Assembly: GCF_013155125.1 (NCBI RefSeq)
Contig: NZ_CP053564.1
Span: 6,021,501-6,085,500, forward strand
Source of the DNA: Pseudonocardia broussonetiae
GTDB lineage: Bacteria > Actinomycetota > Actinomycetes > Mycobacteriales > Pseudonocardiaceae
Length of the DNA: 64,000 nucleotides
Reading direction: 5' to 3'
Part shown: positions 25,081-33,884 of the stretch, one piece after another
Layout: each line of letters starts with the position of its first letter
How positions within the stretch are numbered: position 1 is the first letter of the stretch
The notes under the pieces: model-generated
Told to the model about the DNA's origin: nothing
Database searches by the model: none
Seen by the model: the letters and a program-made list of their open reading frames with translations, nothing else
Program-made: the position numbers and the translations under genes

Positions 25081-26258
25081 CCGCCACGAGCGCGACGCAG
25101 GCCGACGAGCAGGCGCGGCGCCGCGAGGCCGTCGCCGTGTCGGGGTGGGGCGCGCCGTTCCGCTTCGTGCAGCCGCGCAACCTCTGCTTCTGGCTCTACC
25201 TGCTCCTCGTCGGCGCCGGGATCCGGCAGCTGATCGAGATCGTCACGCCCACCGCGGGTGTCTTCGCCGCCGCCGACATCGCCTCGCTGGTCACCAGTGG
25301 CCTGTTCGCCCTGGCGTTCCTGGCCTTCCTGCACCACGCCGACCGCTTCGAGCGCACCCCCGCCGGACTGGCCACCGCCGCGTTCCTCGCCGGCGGCGTG
25401 GGCGCGGCGTTCGTCATCGCCCTGCCCGGCAACGCGGCGGTGACGTCGCTCTACGCCAAGCTGTTCGGCCAGCCCTTCGCGGTCGACTGGCAGGCCGCCC
25501 TCGCCGCCCCGTTCGTCGAGGAGACGGCCAAGGGCGCAGTGTTCCTGCTGGTGATGGGCCTCGCCCCGGTCGTGGTCCGCACCGCCTACGACGGGCTCAT
25601 CGTCGGCGCCTACACCGGCCTGGGCTTCCAGGTGTTCGAGGACATGCTCTACGGCCAGAACTCCGCCGCCCAGCACTTCGGTGCCGACCAGGTCGAGAGC
25701 GTGGTGGGGACCTTCGCCCTGCGCACCGTCACCGGCGTGGTGTCGCACGCGCTGTTCACGGCGCTGTTCGCGGCCGGGCTCGTCTACCTCATCGGTACCG
25801 TCGCCCAGCCCCGCCGGGTCGGCCGCGGGCTCGCGCTGGTGCTGGCCGCCGTGCTCGTGCACGGCGTCTGGGACGGTGCCGCGGCGCTCGGGCGCGGCGG
25901 CCCGCTGATCGTCGTGGTCATGCTGCTGACCACGGTCGCGGGCATCGTCGCGCTCCTGGTCGCGCTCCGGCTCGGCGCCGGGCGCGAGGCCCGGTTCATG
26001 CGCGCCGTCATGGGCCCCGAGGTCACGGCGGGCACCATCACCGCCGAGGAGCTCGACGGCCTCGCCGGGCGCCGCCGCGACCGGAAGGCAGCTGTGCGCC
26101 ACCGCCCCGACGGCGTCACGCGCCGCACCGAGAAGCGCGTGCTCGCCGCCGCGCTCGACCTCGCCCACGACCTCGCCGAGGCCGGTGGCGACGACAGCGA
26201 CGCCGTCCGGCACTCCCGCACGGAGATCGCCCGGCTGCGCGGGCAGGGGCCGCCGTGA
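25077..26258 (+). CDS. PrsW-family intramembrane metalloprotease, 393 aa
   Basis: All three PrsW-type active-site motifs are present in membrane segments: EETAK (in APFVEETAKGAVF), a later ED in FQVFEDMLYG, and HGVWD. About seven to eight hydrophobic helices can be counted, and the last 80 residues are charged and cytoplasmic. PrsW of Bacillus cuts the anti-sigma factor RsiW inside the membrane. No sigma/anti-sigma pair lies here; the co-transcribed single-pass protein upstream is the most likely client. GTG start at 25077 overlaps its stop. Confidence 0.85.
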   Translation: MTATSATQADEQARRREAVAVSGWGAPFRFVQPRNLCFWLYLLLVGAGIRQLIEIVTPTAGVFAAADIASLVTSGLFALAFLAFLHHADRFERTPAGLATAAFLAGGVGAAFVIALPGNAAVTSLYAKLFGQPFAVDWQAALAAPFVEETAKGAVFLLVMGLAPVVVRTAYDGLIVGAYTGLGFQVFEDMLYGQNSAAQHFGADQVESVVGTFALRTVTGVVSHALFTALFAAGLVYLIGTVAQPRRVGRGLALVLAAVLVHGVWDGAAALGRGGPLIVVVMLLTTVAGIVALLVALRLGAGREARFMRAVMGPEVTAGTITAEELDGLAGRRRDRKAAVRHRPDGVTRRTEKRVLAAALDLAHDLAEAGGDDSDAVRHSRTEIARLRGQGPP

Positions 26259-26298
26259 GCGGGACGTCGTTCACCGGTCGGGGCCCGCCGCGGCGCCA

Positions 26299-26907
26299 TC
26301 ACGTGCCGGTCCGCCGGGCGTCCAGCGTGCCCGGCCCGAAGATCCCGCAGACCCGGCGGTGCCCCAGCTCGGCCAGGTGCCGCACGGCCACCGCGGAGGC
26401 GTCGGCGTCGCGGAGCACGACGCTCGCCGCCACGCCCCGGACCTGCCGGTTGACCAGCACGACCGACTGCGGGACCTGGTCGACCAGCCGGCGCAGCGCC
26501 CGGTCCTCGATCCGGCCGGACGAGACGAGCAGGCCGTCGACGCGGCCGTGCATGAGCATGCCGGTGATCGTCTCGTGCGGGTCGCCCGCCGCGTGGGTGC
26601 CCAGCACGAGTCCGTAGCCGTGCGCCCCCGCGCGCTCCTCCACGCCGTGCGCGATCGACGAGTACACGGGGCTGGTGAACCCGGGCAGCAGCAGGCCCAG
26701 CGTCATCGTGCGCGCGCTGCGCAGACCGCGCGCGGCGGCGTTGGCGCGGTACCCGACCTCCTGCGCCGCGGCCCGGATCCGCTCGCGCGTCGCGGCCGAG
26801 GCGAAGCCCCGGGGGTCGTCGCGCAGCACCCGCGACACCAGGCTCGTGTCCACCCCGGCCAGCCGGGCGACGTCGGCCAGCGTCGGGCGGCGCCGGGCCT
26901 GGGACAT
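26299..26907 (-). pseudogene. LacI-family regulator, truncated after about 202 residues
   Basis: The N-terminal LacI domain is intact: TLADVARLAGVDTSLVSRVLRD with the hinge helix region NAAARGLRSARTMTLGLLLPG. The effector domain starts normally (SIAHGVEERAGAHGYGLVLG, then VDGLLVSSGRIED) but stops at GIFGPGTLDARRTG, where full-length members (about 330-340 residues) continue with the second half of the sugar-binding domain. The reading frame ends 40 bp from the 3-prime end of the PrsW gene, so the missing part is not simply in another frame. It is probably a decayed regulator joined to foreign DNA at this point, though a short DNA-binding protein could still be made. Confidence 0.7.
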
Positions 26908-27020
26908 GGCGACCTCTTCCGCGGCGACCTCGGTCGCGTCGCCGCCCGGGAACCCTAGTCGGTCGGCGCGTCGGTGGGGTCCCGGCGCCCGGTCCCGACG
27001 CCCCGGTCCCGGCGCCCGGG

Positions 27021-28028
27021 TCACAGCGCCCGGTCGAGCGCCTTGATCGGCATCTGCAGCTCGGCCAGCAGGTCGATGTCGGTCTCGGCCGGTCGCCCGA
27101 GCGTGGTGAGGTAGTTGCCGACGATCACCGCGTTGACCCCGCCGAGCAGCCCGCGGCGGGCGCCGAGGTCGCCGAGGGTGAGCTCACGGCCCCCGGCGAA
27201 CCGGAGCACCGTCCGCGGCATCGCGAGCCGGAAGCCCGCCACGGTCCGCAGCGCGTCTCCGCCGTCGAGCGGCGGCAGGTCCCCGAACGGGGTGCCCGGC
27301 CGGGGGTTGAGGAAGTTGAGCGGCACCTCGTCGGGGTCGACCGCGGCGAGCTGGCCCGCGAACTCGGCCCGCTGCTCGAGCGTCTCCCCCATGCCGACGA
27401 TCCCGCCGCAGCACACCTCCATGCCGGACTCGCGGACCATCCGCAGCGTCTCCCGGCGCTCCTCCCAGGTGTGCGTGGTGACGACCCGGGGGAAGTAGGA
27501 GCGGGCGGTCTCCAGGTTGTGGTTGTAGCGGTGCACGCCGAGGTCGGCCAGCTCGGCGACCTGGGCGGCGGTGAGCATCCCCAACGAGCAGGCCACCTCG
27601 ATCTCCACCGCCTCCCGGACGGCGGCCACCGCGGCCGCCACCTGGGCCATGAGCCGGGCGTCCGGCCCGCGGACGGCGGCGACGATGCAGAACTCGGTCG
27701 CCCCGGTCTTCGCCGTCTGCCGCGCGGCCTCGACGAGGGCGTCGACGTCGAGCCAGGCCGAGCGGACCGGGGACGCGAACAGACCGGACTGGGAGCAGAA
27801 GTGGCAGTCCTCGGGGCAGCCCCCGGTCTTGAGGGACACGATGCCCTCGACCTCGACCTCGGGTCCGCACCAGCGCATGCGCACCTCGTGCGCGAGCTCC
27901 AGCAGCGGGGCGAGCGCCTCGTCGGGCAGGCGCAGGACCTCCAGGACGTCGGCCTCGGAGAGGCCGCGGCCCTCCTCGAGGACCTGCTCCCGGGCGCGGT
28001 CGAGGATGTCGTGACCGGTGGTGGTCAT
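27021..28028 (-). CDS. bioB: Biotin synthase, 335 aa
   Basis: A radical-SAM enzyme that inserts sulfur into dethiobiotin. The CxxxCxxC motif is in [14 protein letters not shown], and the remaining BioB landmarks are present: [36 protein letters not shown] and [10 protein letters not shown]. Cysteines in VACSLGM and MEVCCGG are the expected ligands of the second cluster. It is the last gene of the di-iron monooxygenase/biotin carboxylase operon, 16 bp after the tautomerase gene, with no other biotin-pathway gene nearby. Placing it here would match biotin supply to the synthesis of the biotin carrier protein made by the same transcript. Confidence 0.92.
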   Translation of the reverse strand: MTTTGHDILDRAREQVLEEGRGLSEADVLEVLRLPDEALAPLLELAHEVRMRWCGPEVEVEGIVSLKTGGCPEDCHFCSQSGLFASPVRSAWLDVDALVEAARQTAKTGATEFCIVAAVRGPDARLMAQVAAAVAAVREAVEIEVACSLGMLTAAQVAELADLGVHRYNHNLETARSYFPRVVTTHTWEERRETLRMVRESGMEVCCGGIVGMGETLEQRAEFAGQLAAVDPDEVPLNFLNPRPGTPFGDLPPLDGGDALRTVAGFRLAMPRTVLRFAGGRELTLGDLGARRGLLGGVNAVIVGNYLTTLGRPAETDIDLLAELQMPIKALDRAL

Positions 28029-28044
28029 CGTCGTCGCCGGCCGC

Positions 28045-28230
28045 TCAGCCGTCCGCGAAGAGCCGGCCGGCGCGGGCCCAGCTGTCGGTCTCCACGTCGG
28101 TGAACACGATGCCCACCGAGTCCGGCTCGCACTTCCCGATCCGGCAGATCTCGCGGGTGAGCACCTCGGCGAGCTCGCGCTTCTGCTCGACCGTGCGGCC
28201 GGGGAACCAGTCGATGCGGACGTGTGGCAC
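28045..28230 (-). CDS. 4-Oxalocrotonate-tautomerase-like protein, 61 aa
   Basis: A very small protein beginning [25 protein letters not shown]; after Met removal Pro-1 becomes the catalytic base, and an Arg near residue 12 fits the substrate-carboxylate role. Length equals that of the family (about 60-63). Members tautomerise 2-hydroxy-dienoates or dehalogenate small acids. Position in the operon, 13 bp after the AHS2 gene, suggests it acts on an enol or keto product of the same route. The partner substrate is not known. Confidence 0.8.
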   Translation of the reverse strand: MPHVRIDWFPGRTVEQKRELAEVLTREICRIGKCEPDSVGIVFTDVETDSWARAGRLFADG

Positions 28231-28243
28231 AGGGGTGTCCCTT

Positions 28244-29209
28244 CTAGGTGAGGAGGTCGGCGACGCGCCGACCGCGGGCTCGGTAGTCGCCGCGGGCGGC
28301 GAGCGCCCCGTCGAGGTCGACCTCGACGAAGCGGGTCCGCGTGTTCGGGGCGGACTGGGCGACGACGTCGAGGTCGCCGCTGATCACGGTGGCGATCATC
28401 ATGTAGCCGCCGCCGGACACCGCGTCGCGGTGCAGGATGATCGGCTCCACGCCGCCCGGCACCTGGATCGAGCCGATCGGGTACGGCGCGTCGACGATGT
28501 TCGACGGGTCCTGCCCGGCGCCGAACGGCGGGGTGCGGGCGACGGTGCCGAGCTCGGCCCCGCGGTAGCGGAAACCGACGCGGTCGGCGACCGGCGTCAG
28601 GGTCCAGGTGGTGCCCAGGAAGGCCTCCCGCCCCTCGGGGGCGAGCACGTGGTCGTAGAGGCCCATGACGACCCGGACCTCGACCTCCCTGCCCAGCGCC
28701 GGGCGCAGCTCGGGGGGCAGGGAGCGTCCCGCGGTGCCCGTCCCGGCGCCGATCCGGAGCTCGTCGCCGGCGACGAGCGGCCGGCCCTCCAGCCCGCCGA
28801 GCGCGCCGAGACCGTAGGTGGAGCGGCTGCCCAGGACCAGCGGCACGTCGATGCCGCCGGCGACGGCGACGTAGGCGCGCGCGCCGGCCTTGACGAAGCC
28901 GAAGTCCAGGACCTCCCCGGCGGCGACCGGGAACGACTCCCACAGCGGTCGGGCCTCGCCGTCCACCCGCGGCGGGAGCTCGGCGCCGGCGACGGCCACC
29001 ACGGCGTCCTCGGTGAACCGCAGCTCGGGACCCAGGTAGACGACCTCGAGCGCTGCGGATCCCGGCGGGTTCCCGACGAGGCGGTTCGCCGTGGTGAGCG
29101 AGTACAGGTCGAGGGCCCCCGATGGCGGGATCCCCACGTCGTAGAAGCCGTTGCGGCCGGTGTCCTGGACGGTCGTCGACAGTCCCGGCTTGCGCACCTC
29201 AATCGGCAC
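28244..29209 (-). CDS. pxpC: AHS2-domain biotin-dependent carboxyltransferase/PxpC-like subunit, 321 aa
   Basis: Matches the KipA/AHS2 family: [30 protein letters not shown] at the start, read in parts, then [18 protein letters not shown] and [11 protein letters not shown], and [14 protein letters not shown]. The same fold forms the second half of the carboxyltransferase domain of urea carboxylase and the PxpC subunit of bacterial 5-oxoprolinase. Start is GTG at 29209, overlapping the AHS1 gene by 11 bp. With separate biotin carboxylase and carrier genes upstream, a split biotin-dependent carboxylase is favoured over plain 5-oxoprolinase. Confidence 0.85.
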   Translation of the reverse strand: MPIEVRKPGLSTTVQDTGRNGFYDVGIPPSGALDLYSLTTANRLVGNPPGSAALEVVYLGPELRFTEDAVVAVAGAELPPRVDGEARPLWESFPVAAGEVLDFGFVKAGARAYVAVAGGIDVPLVLGSRSTYGLGALGGLEGRPLVAGDELRIGAGTGTAGRSLPPELRPALGREVEVRVVMGLYDHVLAPEGREAFLGTTWTLTPVADRVGFRYRGAELGTVARTPPFGAGQDPSNIVDAPYPIGSIQVPGGVEPIILHRDAVSGGGYMMIATVISGDLDVVAQSAPNTRTRFVEVDLDGALAARGDYRARGRRVADLLT

Positions 29210-30092
29210 GGAGCACCTCCAGGAGGCGGGTGTTGAAGGCGTCCGGGTCGTCGAGGAACGGCTGCAGGCCGAACTCGACGTCGCGGGAGCGGATGCGGTG
29301 GTCGTGCGCCTCGACGCGCGCGAGCGTGTCGTCGTACTCGTCCCGGTCGATCGCGCGGAACGAGGCGATGTCGCCCGGGCGGAAGAAGACCATGAAGTCC
29401 GCGAAGTCGGCGCTCGACTGCGCGGGGTCGTAGATGGGCGCCGGGGTGACGCCGAACATCTGGTACCCGCCGGCCCCGCGCACGGAGTAGATGCACCCGA
29501 AGCAGCCCCCGTGACCGACGGTCTGCTTCGGCGTGTCGGTCCGCGGTCGCAGGTACTTCGGGACGACGAGCTGCCGGTCCTGCGGGACCATCTGGAACAG
29601 GAACGGCAGGCCGGCGACGAACCCGACCATCGAGGTGAACCACGGCGAGCCGGTGTGGGCCGCGATGAACTCGTCGACGCCCCCGAGGCCGTTGATCCGG
29701 GCCGCGTACTCGATGTCGGTGGCGTCGGGGTCCTGGTGCCGGTCCCGGAACCTCATCAGCGTCTCGGTGGTCCACGGGTCGCGGTAGAGCACCGGGATCT
29801 CCACGACGCGGGTCGGGAGGCTGACGTCCGCGGCGTCGCCGACCTTGCTCTCGATGTCCTGCAGGTGCGCGAGCAGCGTGTGCGGCTCGAGCACGTCGGG
29901 GTCGTAGCGGACCTGGTAGGAGGCGTTGGCCGGGCAGATCTCGAGGACGCCGTCCGGTCGCTCGTCGCGCAGGGCCCGGGTGATGGCCATCGCGCGGAAG
30001 TTCGCGCGCAGGCTCATCTCCTCGGCGAGCTCGACGAAGAGGAACTCGTCGCCGCCCCAGCTGTAGCGGGCGGGGTCGACCGCGTCGCTCAC
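29199..30092 (-). CDS. pxpB: AHS1-domain carboxyltransferase/PxpB-like subunit, 297 aa
   Basis: A KipI/AHS1-family protein. SWGGDEFLFVELAEEMS opens it; VEIPVLYRDPWT and GFVAGLPFLFQMV follow, and RGAGGYQMFGVTP corresponds to the conserved GGWQIIGRTP region of KipI. It is more divergent than ordinary PxpB in the middle (about residues 165-215). The GTG at 30092 overlaps the biotin carboxylase stop by four bases. In urea carboxylase AHS2 and AHS1 together make the carboxyl-transfer domain; here they are two genes that overlap by 11 bp. Confidence 0.85.
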   Translation of the reverse strand: MSDAVDPARYSWGGDEFLFVELAEEMSLRANFRAMAITRALRDERPDGVLEICPANASYQVRYDPDVLEPHTLLAHLQDIESKVGDAADVSLPTRVVEIPVLYRDPWTTETLMRFRDRHQDPDATDIEYAARINGLGGVDEFIAAHTGSPWFTSMVGFVAGLPFLFQMVPQDRQLVVPKYLRPRTDTPKQTVGHGGCFGCIYSVRGAGGYQMFGVTPAPIYDPAQSSADFADFMVFFRPGDIASFRAIDRDEYDDTLARVEAHDHRIRSRDVEFGLQPFLDDPDAFNTRLLEVLRAD

Positions 30093-31459
30093 CGGGCACC
30101 TCCGGCGGCGACCGCTGTGCGCTCGGCGAGCCACTCCTCGAGCGTCCCGGTGTCGAACCGCGCCTCGCCGAACCACGGCTGGTCGAGCAGCTCGAGGAGC
30201 AGCCCGGTCGTGGTCGGCACGCCCTGCACCACGAGCTCGTCGAGCGCCCGCCTCGACCGCGCGATCGCGGTGGGGCGGTCGTCGCCCCACACGATCACCT
30301 TCGCGACGAGCGAGTCGTAGTACGGCGACACCCGGCTGTCCGGCCCGAGCCAGGTGTCCGTGCGGACCCACGGCCCGCCGGGCAGCTCGATGCGCTCGAC
30401 CCGGCCGGGCCCCGGCATGAAGTCCTTGTCCGGATCCTCCGCGCAGATCCGGAACTCGATCGCGTGGCCGCGGGCGACCACGTCCTCCTGGCGCAGGGAC
30501 AGCGGCTCGCCCGCGGCGATGCGCAGCTGCGCGGCGACCAGGTCGATCCCGCTGATCCACTCCGACACCGGGTGCTCGACCTGGATGCGGGTGTTCATCT
30601 CGATGAAGAAGTACTCGCCGGTGGCGTCGTCGACGAGGAACTCGACGGTCCCCGCGCTCCGGTAGCCGACCTCCCGGCACAGGCGGACCGCCGCGGCGGT
30701 CATCCCGGCGCGGGTGGCCTCGTCGATGCCGGGCGACGGCGCCTCCTCGACGACCTTCTGGCGGCGGCGCTGCAGGGAGCACTCGCGCTCGAACACGTGC
30801 ACGGCGTCGGTGCCGTCGCCCAGGACCTGGACCTCGACGTGCCGGGCGCTGCGGACGAACCGCTCGAGGTACATGCGGCCGTCGCCGAACGCGCTCGCCG
30901 CCTCCCCGGAGGCCTGCGGGAAGGCCTTGGTCAGCTCGGCCTCGCTCGCGACGACGCGGATCCCGCGGCCGCCCCCGCCGGCGGCGGCCTTGAGCATCAC
31001 CGGGTAGCCGATCTCGCCGGCTGCCGTCACAGCAGCCGCGACGTCCTCGACCCCGTCGGTGGTGCCCGGAACAGTCGCGACGCCTGCGGCCATGGCCACC
31101 TGGCGCGCCCGGACCTTGTCGCCCATCTGCTCGATCACCGCGGCCTCGGGGCCGACGAACGTCAGGCCCGCGTCGGCGACGGCCGCGGCGAACGACGCCC
31201 GCTCGGAGAGGAAGCCGTAGCCGGGATGGACGGCGTCCGCACCGGACTCGCGGGCCGCGGCGAGGAGGGCGTCGGCGACCAGGTAGCTCTTCGTCGCGGG
31301 TGCGGGACCGATGTGGACGACGCTGTGCGCGAGCCGGGCGTGCGCGGCGTCGACGTCGGCGTCGCTGACCACCGCGACCGTCTCAATCCCGAGGTCCTTC
31401 GCCGCCCGGATGATGCGCACCGCGATCTCGCCGCGGTTGGCCACCAGCAGGCGCTTCAC
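30089..31459 (-). CDS. Biotin carboxylase subunit, 456 aa
   Basis: An ATP-grasp biotin carboxylase: KRLLVANRGEIAVRIIRA at the start, the glycine-rich loop KAAAGGGGRGIRVV, ECSLQRRRQKVVEEAPSP and the metal/active-site segment EMNTRIQVEHPVSE are all intact. It carboxylates the biotin on the carrier protein encoded just upstream, using ATP and bicarbonate. It ends without a carrier domain, unlike acyl-CoA carboxylase alpha subunits of actinomycetes. Wedged between a carrier protein gene and AHS1/AHS2 genes, it is dedicated to this operon rather than to fatty-acid synthesis. Confidence 0.92.
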   Translation of the reverse strand: MKRLLVANRGEIAVRIIRAAKDLGIETVAVVSDADVDAAHARLAHSVVHIGPAPATKSYLVADALLAAARESGADAVHPGYGFLSERASFAAAVADAGLTFVGPEAAVIEQMGDKVRARQVAMAAGVATVPGTTDGVEDVAAAVTAAGEIGYPVMLKAAAGGGGRGIRVVASEAELTKAFPQASGEAASAFGDGRMYLERFVRSARHVEVQVLGDGTDAVHVFERECSLQRRRQKVVEEAPSPGIDEATRAGMTAAAVRLCREVGYRSAGTVEFLVDDATGEYFFIEMNTRIQVEHPVSEWISGIDLVAAQLRIAAGEPLSLRQEDVVARGHAIEFRICAEDPDKDFMPGPGRVERIELPGGPWVRTDTWLGPDSRVSPYYDSLVAKVIVWGDDRPTAIARSRRALDELVVQGVPTTTGLLLELLDQPWFGEARFDTGTLEEWLAERTAVAAGGAR

Positions 31460-31704
31460 GCGTCCACCTCGATGACCAGCAGCGCCTGACCGGCGTCGAC
31501 GACCACCTCCCCGTCCGCGACGTACCCGACCAGCGTGCCCGCGACATCGGCCTGCACCGGGTAGAAGGTCTTCATGACCTCGACCAGCCCGACGGTGTCG
31601 TCGGCCGCGATGCGCTGACCGGGCTCCGCGTACTCGGGGCTGGCCGGGTCCGGCCTGCGGTAGAACACCCCCGGGATGGGGGACAGCACCTCGTGACGGG
31701 ACAT
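31456..31704 (-). CDS. Biotin carboxyl carrier protein, 82 aa
   Basis: A minimal biotinyl domain. The biotin-accepting lysine is K45 in LVEVMKTFYPV. The usual sequence is (E)AMKM; here Met is kept before the lysine but is preceded by Val and followed by Thr. Paired glycines (VGYVADGEVVVDAG) give the hammerhead fold. It lacks the Ala/Pro-rich linker of fatty-acid BCCPs. Four-base overlap with the biotin carboxylase gene (GTGA at 31456-31459). It shuttles carboxybiotin to the AHS2/AHS1 carboxyltransferase by inference. Confidence 0.88.
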   Translation of the reverse strand: MSRHEVLSPIPGVFYRRPDPASPEYAEPGQRIAADDTVGLVEVMKTFYPVQADVAGTLVGYVADGEVVVDAGQALLVIEVDA

Positions 31705-31740
31705 CAGGACCTCGTTCGTCGTTCGGGGGGTGGGGTTCGG

Positions 31741-32463
31741 TCAGTCCAGGTGGGGCTTGAGGGCGTCGTGCACCGACTTGGCGAGGTCGACGGCGCCCGG
31801 GGTGTCGGAGTGCACGCAGATGCAGTCGGCGCGCATGGGGATGTCGGACCCGTCGTTGGCGGTCGCGAGCCCCTCGGTGACGGCGCGGACCGAGCGCTCC
31901 GCGGCGACGACCGGGTCGTAGGCGATGTGCTCGCGGGTGATGATCAGCGAGCCGTCGGGCCGGTAGTCGAGGTCGGTGTAGTACTCGGCGATGAAGCCCT
32001 GGCTCCGCTGCCCCCACACCTCCTCGTGCACGGTGTTGGCCATGCCCATCAGGGGGACGTCGAAGACGTCCGCCGCGGCGCCGATCGCGGCGGCCACCGC
32101 CTCGTCGCGCGACGCGAGCCCGTAGAGGGCGCCGTGCGGCTTGATGTGGTGCAGCGGCATGCCCTCGGCGCGGAGGAAGCCGGTCAGCGCGCCCACCTGG
32201 TAGATCACGGTCGCGGTGAGCTCGTCGGGGTCCATCGCCATCTCGCGCCGGCCGAAGCCGTCGCGGTCGGGGAAGGAGGGGTGGGCGCCGACCTTGACCG
32301 AGTGCTCCTTGGCCAGCGCGACGGTCCTGCGCATGACGTTCGGGTCCGACGCGTGGAAACCGCACGCGACGTTCGCGATCGTGATGTAGGGCATGATGCC
32401 CTCGTCGTCACCGCAGCGGTAGATGCTGTACGCCTCGCCCATGTCGGCGTTGATGGCAACCAT
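31741..32463 (-). CDS. pxpA: LamB/YcsF (PxpA) family protein, 240 aa
   Basis: Clear family hallmarks: NADMGEAYSIYRCGDDEGIM, ANVACGFHASDPNVM, VGAHPSFPDRDGFGRREM, IYQVGALTGFL, HIKPHGALYG and ADCICVHSDTPGA. In E. coli PxpA, PxpB and PxpC together open 5-oxoproline with ATP. Here the three homologues are encoded with biotin carboxylase and carrier genes between A and B. PxpA probably acts on the ring-opening or hydrolytic side of the reaction. It lies 27 bp after the Rieske gene and 36 bp before the carrier gene. Confidence 0.88.
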   Translation of the reverse strand: MVAINADMGEAYSIYRCGDDEGIMPYITIANVACGFHASDPNVMRRTVALAKEHSVKVGAHPSFPDRDGFGRREMAMDPDELTATVIYQVGALTGFLRAEGMPLHHIKPHGALYGLASRDEAVAAAIGAAADVFDVPLMGMANTVHEEVWGQRSQGFIAEYYTDLDYRPDGSLIITREHIAYDPVVAAERSVRAVTEGLATANDGSDIPMRADCICVHSDTPGAVDLAKSVHDALKPHLD

Positions 32464-32490
32464 CCTCGGTCCTCTCTCAGCTGTCGCAGG

Positions 32491-32826
32491 TCAGGAGTGC
32501 GCGACCTTGGGGGTGTCCCCGTCGGGGTCGATGTAGACGTCGTCGCCGTCGAGCCGCACGGGGTAGCGCGCCAGCTCGGCGTGGCCGGGGTTGATGCCCG
32601 TGCAGGTCGTCAGGTCGAACATCCAGAGATGGCTCCTGCAGGTCAGGGTCTTGCCGCTCAGCTCGCCCTCGACGAGCTCGACCTGCTGGTGGGGGCAGAT
32701 GGCCTGCGTGGCCACGACGTCGCCGCCCTCGAGGTGGACGACGAGGACCTCCTTGTCGCCCACGTCGAACGACTCCATGTCGCCCTCCCACACGTCGTCG
32801 AGGCTGCACACCTTCACGAATGCCAT
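32491..32826 (-). CDS. tmoC: Rieske ferredoxin of the di-iron monooxygenase (TmoC-like), 111 aa
   Basis: The Rieske 2Fe-2S ligands are present as CPH in ICPHQQVEL and CxxH in LTCRSHLWMFD. Length and the start MAFVKVCSLDDVWEGDME match the T4moC type of Rieske protein, which passes electrons from the reductase to the hydroxylase. Here it is the last of the six monooxygenase genes (order A, B, D, E, F, C), whereas classical operons have it third. 16 bp separate it from the reductase gene upstream. Confidence 0.9.
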   Translation of the reverse strand: MAFVKVCSLDDVWEGDMESFDVGDKEVLVVHLEGGDVVATQAICPHQQVELVEGELSGKTLTCRSHLWMFDLTTCTGINPGHAELARYPVRLDGDDVYIDPDGDTPKVAHS

Positions 32827-32842
32827 CGCTGCGGTGCTCCTT

Positions 32843-33877
32843 TCAGCAGAAGCGGTCGTAGTGGAGCCGGTCCGCGTCCACGCCGGCCCCGATCACCAGG
32901 GCCCGCGCGAGGGCGTCGGTCATCGCCGGCGGGCCGGCCGCGTAGTAGGTGAAGTCGGTGAGGCGTCCGGCGAGGCGGTCGAGGACGGCCTCGTGGAGGA
33001 ACCCCCGGAAGTGCCCGGCCCGCAGGGCGTCCCCGCCCGCGGCGTCCTCGTCGGACACCGCGGTGTGCACGTGCAGGGCCCCGAGCCGGCGGCCCGCGCG
33101 GACGACCTGCTCCGGGACGTGCAGGTCCTCCCCGGTGCGGCCGCCGCAGAAGAGGTGGACCGTCCACTCCCCCGCGTCGGGGCGCGCCGCGGCACCGAGG
33201 ACGGTCGACACCATCGCGCCGAGGCCCGACCCGCCCGCGGCGCAGACGATGTCGCGGGCGCCCTCCTCGCGGAGGTGGGCGTGTCCGAAGGGCCCGTCGA
33301 GGACGACCTCCGCACCGGGCGCCAGCGCGTCGAACAGGACCGACGTGGACCGCCCGCCCGGCACGCGCTTGACGACGAACCGCCACTCGCCGTGGCAGTT
33401 GCCGAGGTTGCTCATCGAGTACGCGCGCTCGACCTGCCCGCCGGGCAGCGTGACCATCGCGTACTGCCCGGGCCGGAACCCGGCGTGCGTGCGGGCGACG
33501 AACGCGAACTCGCGCATGTCGTGCGTCAGCGGGGTGACCGAGCGCAGCACCGCGGTCTGGCGCAGGGGCCGGTGCCGGGCGGGCCCGGTCAGCGCCCCGA
33601 CCCGGACCGTGCAGTCCGAGAGCGGCTCGCTCTGGCAGGCCAGCCTGCGGCCCCTGCGCCGGTCGCGGGCGCTGAGCCCGGGCGCGTCCGGACGGCGGTC
33701 GTGCACCTCGCCCTCGAGCAGGTCGTACCGGCAGCTGCCGCACCCGCCGCTGTTGCACTCGTAGCCGAGCCCGACCCCCGCGCGGAGGGCAGCACGCAGC
33801 AGCGTGTCGCCCTCCGCGCAGGCGAACCGGACGCCGGTCCCGTCGACCGAGACGAGGTGTTCGGTGGGGGCCGTCAT
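32843..33877 (-). CDS. tmoF: NAD(P)H reductase component (TmoF-like), 344 aa
   Basis: An N-terminal plant-type ferredoxin domain (CNSGGCGSCRYDL, with a further Cys in LACQSE) is followed by an FAD domain with RAYSMSNL and an NAD domain with VCAAGGSGLGAMVST. This two-domain iron-sulfur flavoprotein takes electrons from NADH and hands them to the Rieske protein. Length matches family members (about 330-350). It follows the beta-subunit gene by seven bp. Confidence 0.9.
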   Translation of the reverse strand: MTAPTEHLVSVDGTGVRFACAEGDTLLRAALRAGVGLGYECNSGGCGSCRYDLLEGEVHDRRPDAPGLSARDRRRGRRLACQSEPLSDCTVRVGALTGPARHRPLRQTAVLRSVTPLTHDMREFAFVARTHAGFRPGQYAMVTLPGGQVERAYSMSNLGNCHGEWRFVVKRVPGGRSTSVLFDALAPGAEVVLDGPFGHAHLREEGARDIVCAAGGSGLGAMVSTVLGAAARPDAGEWTVHLFCGGRTGEDLHVPEQVVRAGRRLGALHVHTAVSDEDAAGGDALRAGHFRGFLHEAVLDRLAGRLTDFTYYAAGPPAMTDALARALVIGAGVDADRLHYDRFC

Positions 33878-33884
33878 CGCTGGG

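Noticed and set aside
24531..26213. 560-codon minus-strand frame opposite the PrsW gene
   Set aside because: Low-complexity antisense of a clear membrane protease; no start signal or domain.
30089..31704. Housekeeping acetyl-CoA carboxylase subunits
   Set aside because: Actinomycetes use fused alpha subunits with separate CoA carboxyltransferase beta chains; here the split BC and BCCP are locked between PxpA and AHS1/AHS2 genes and no CoA carboxyltransferase is present.
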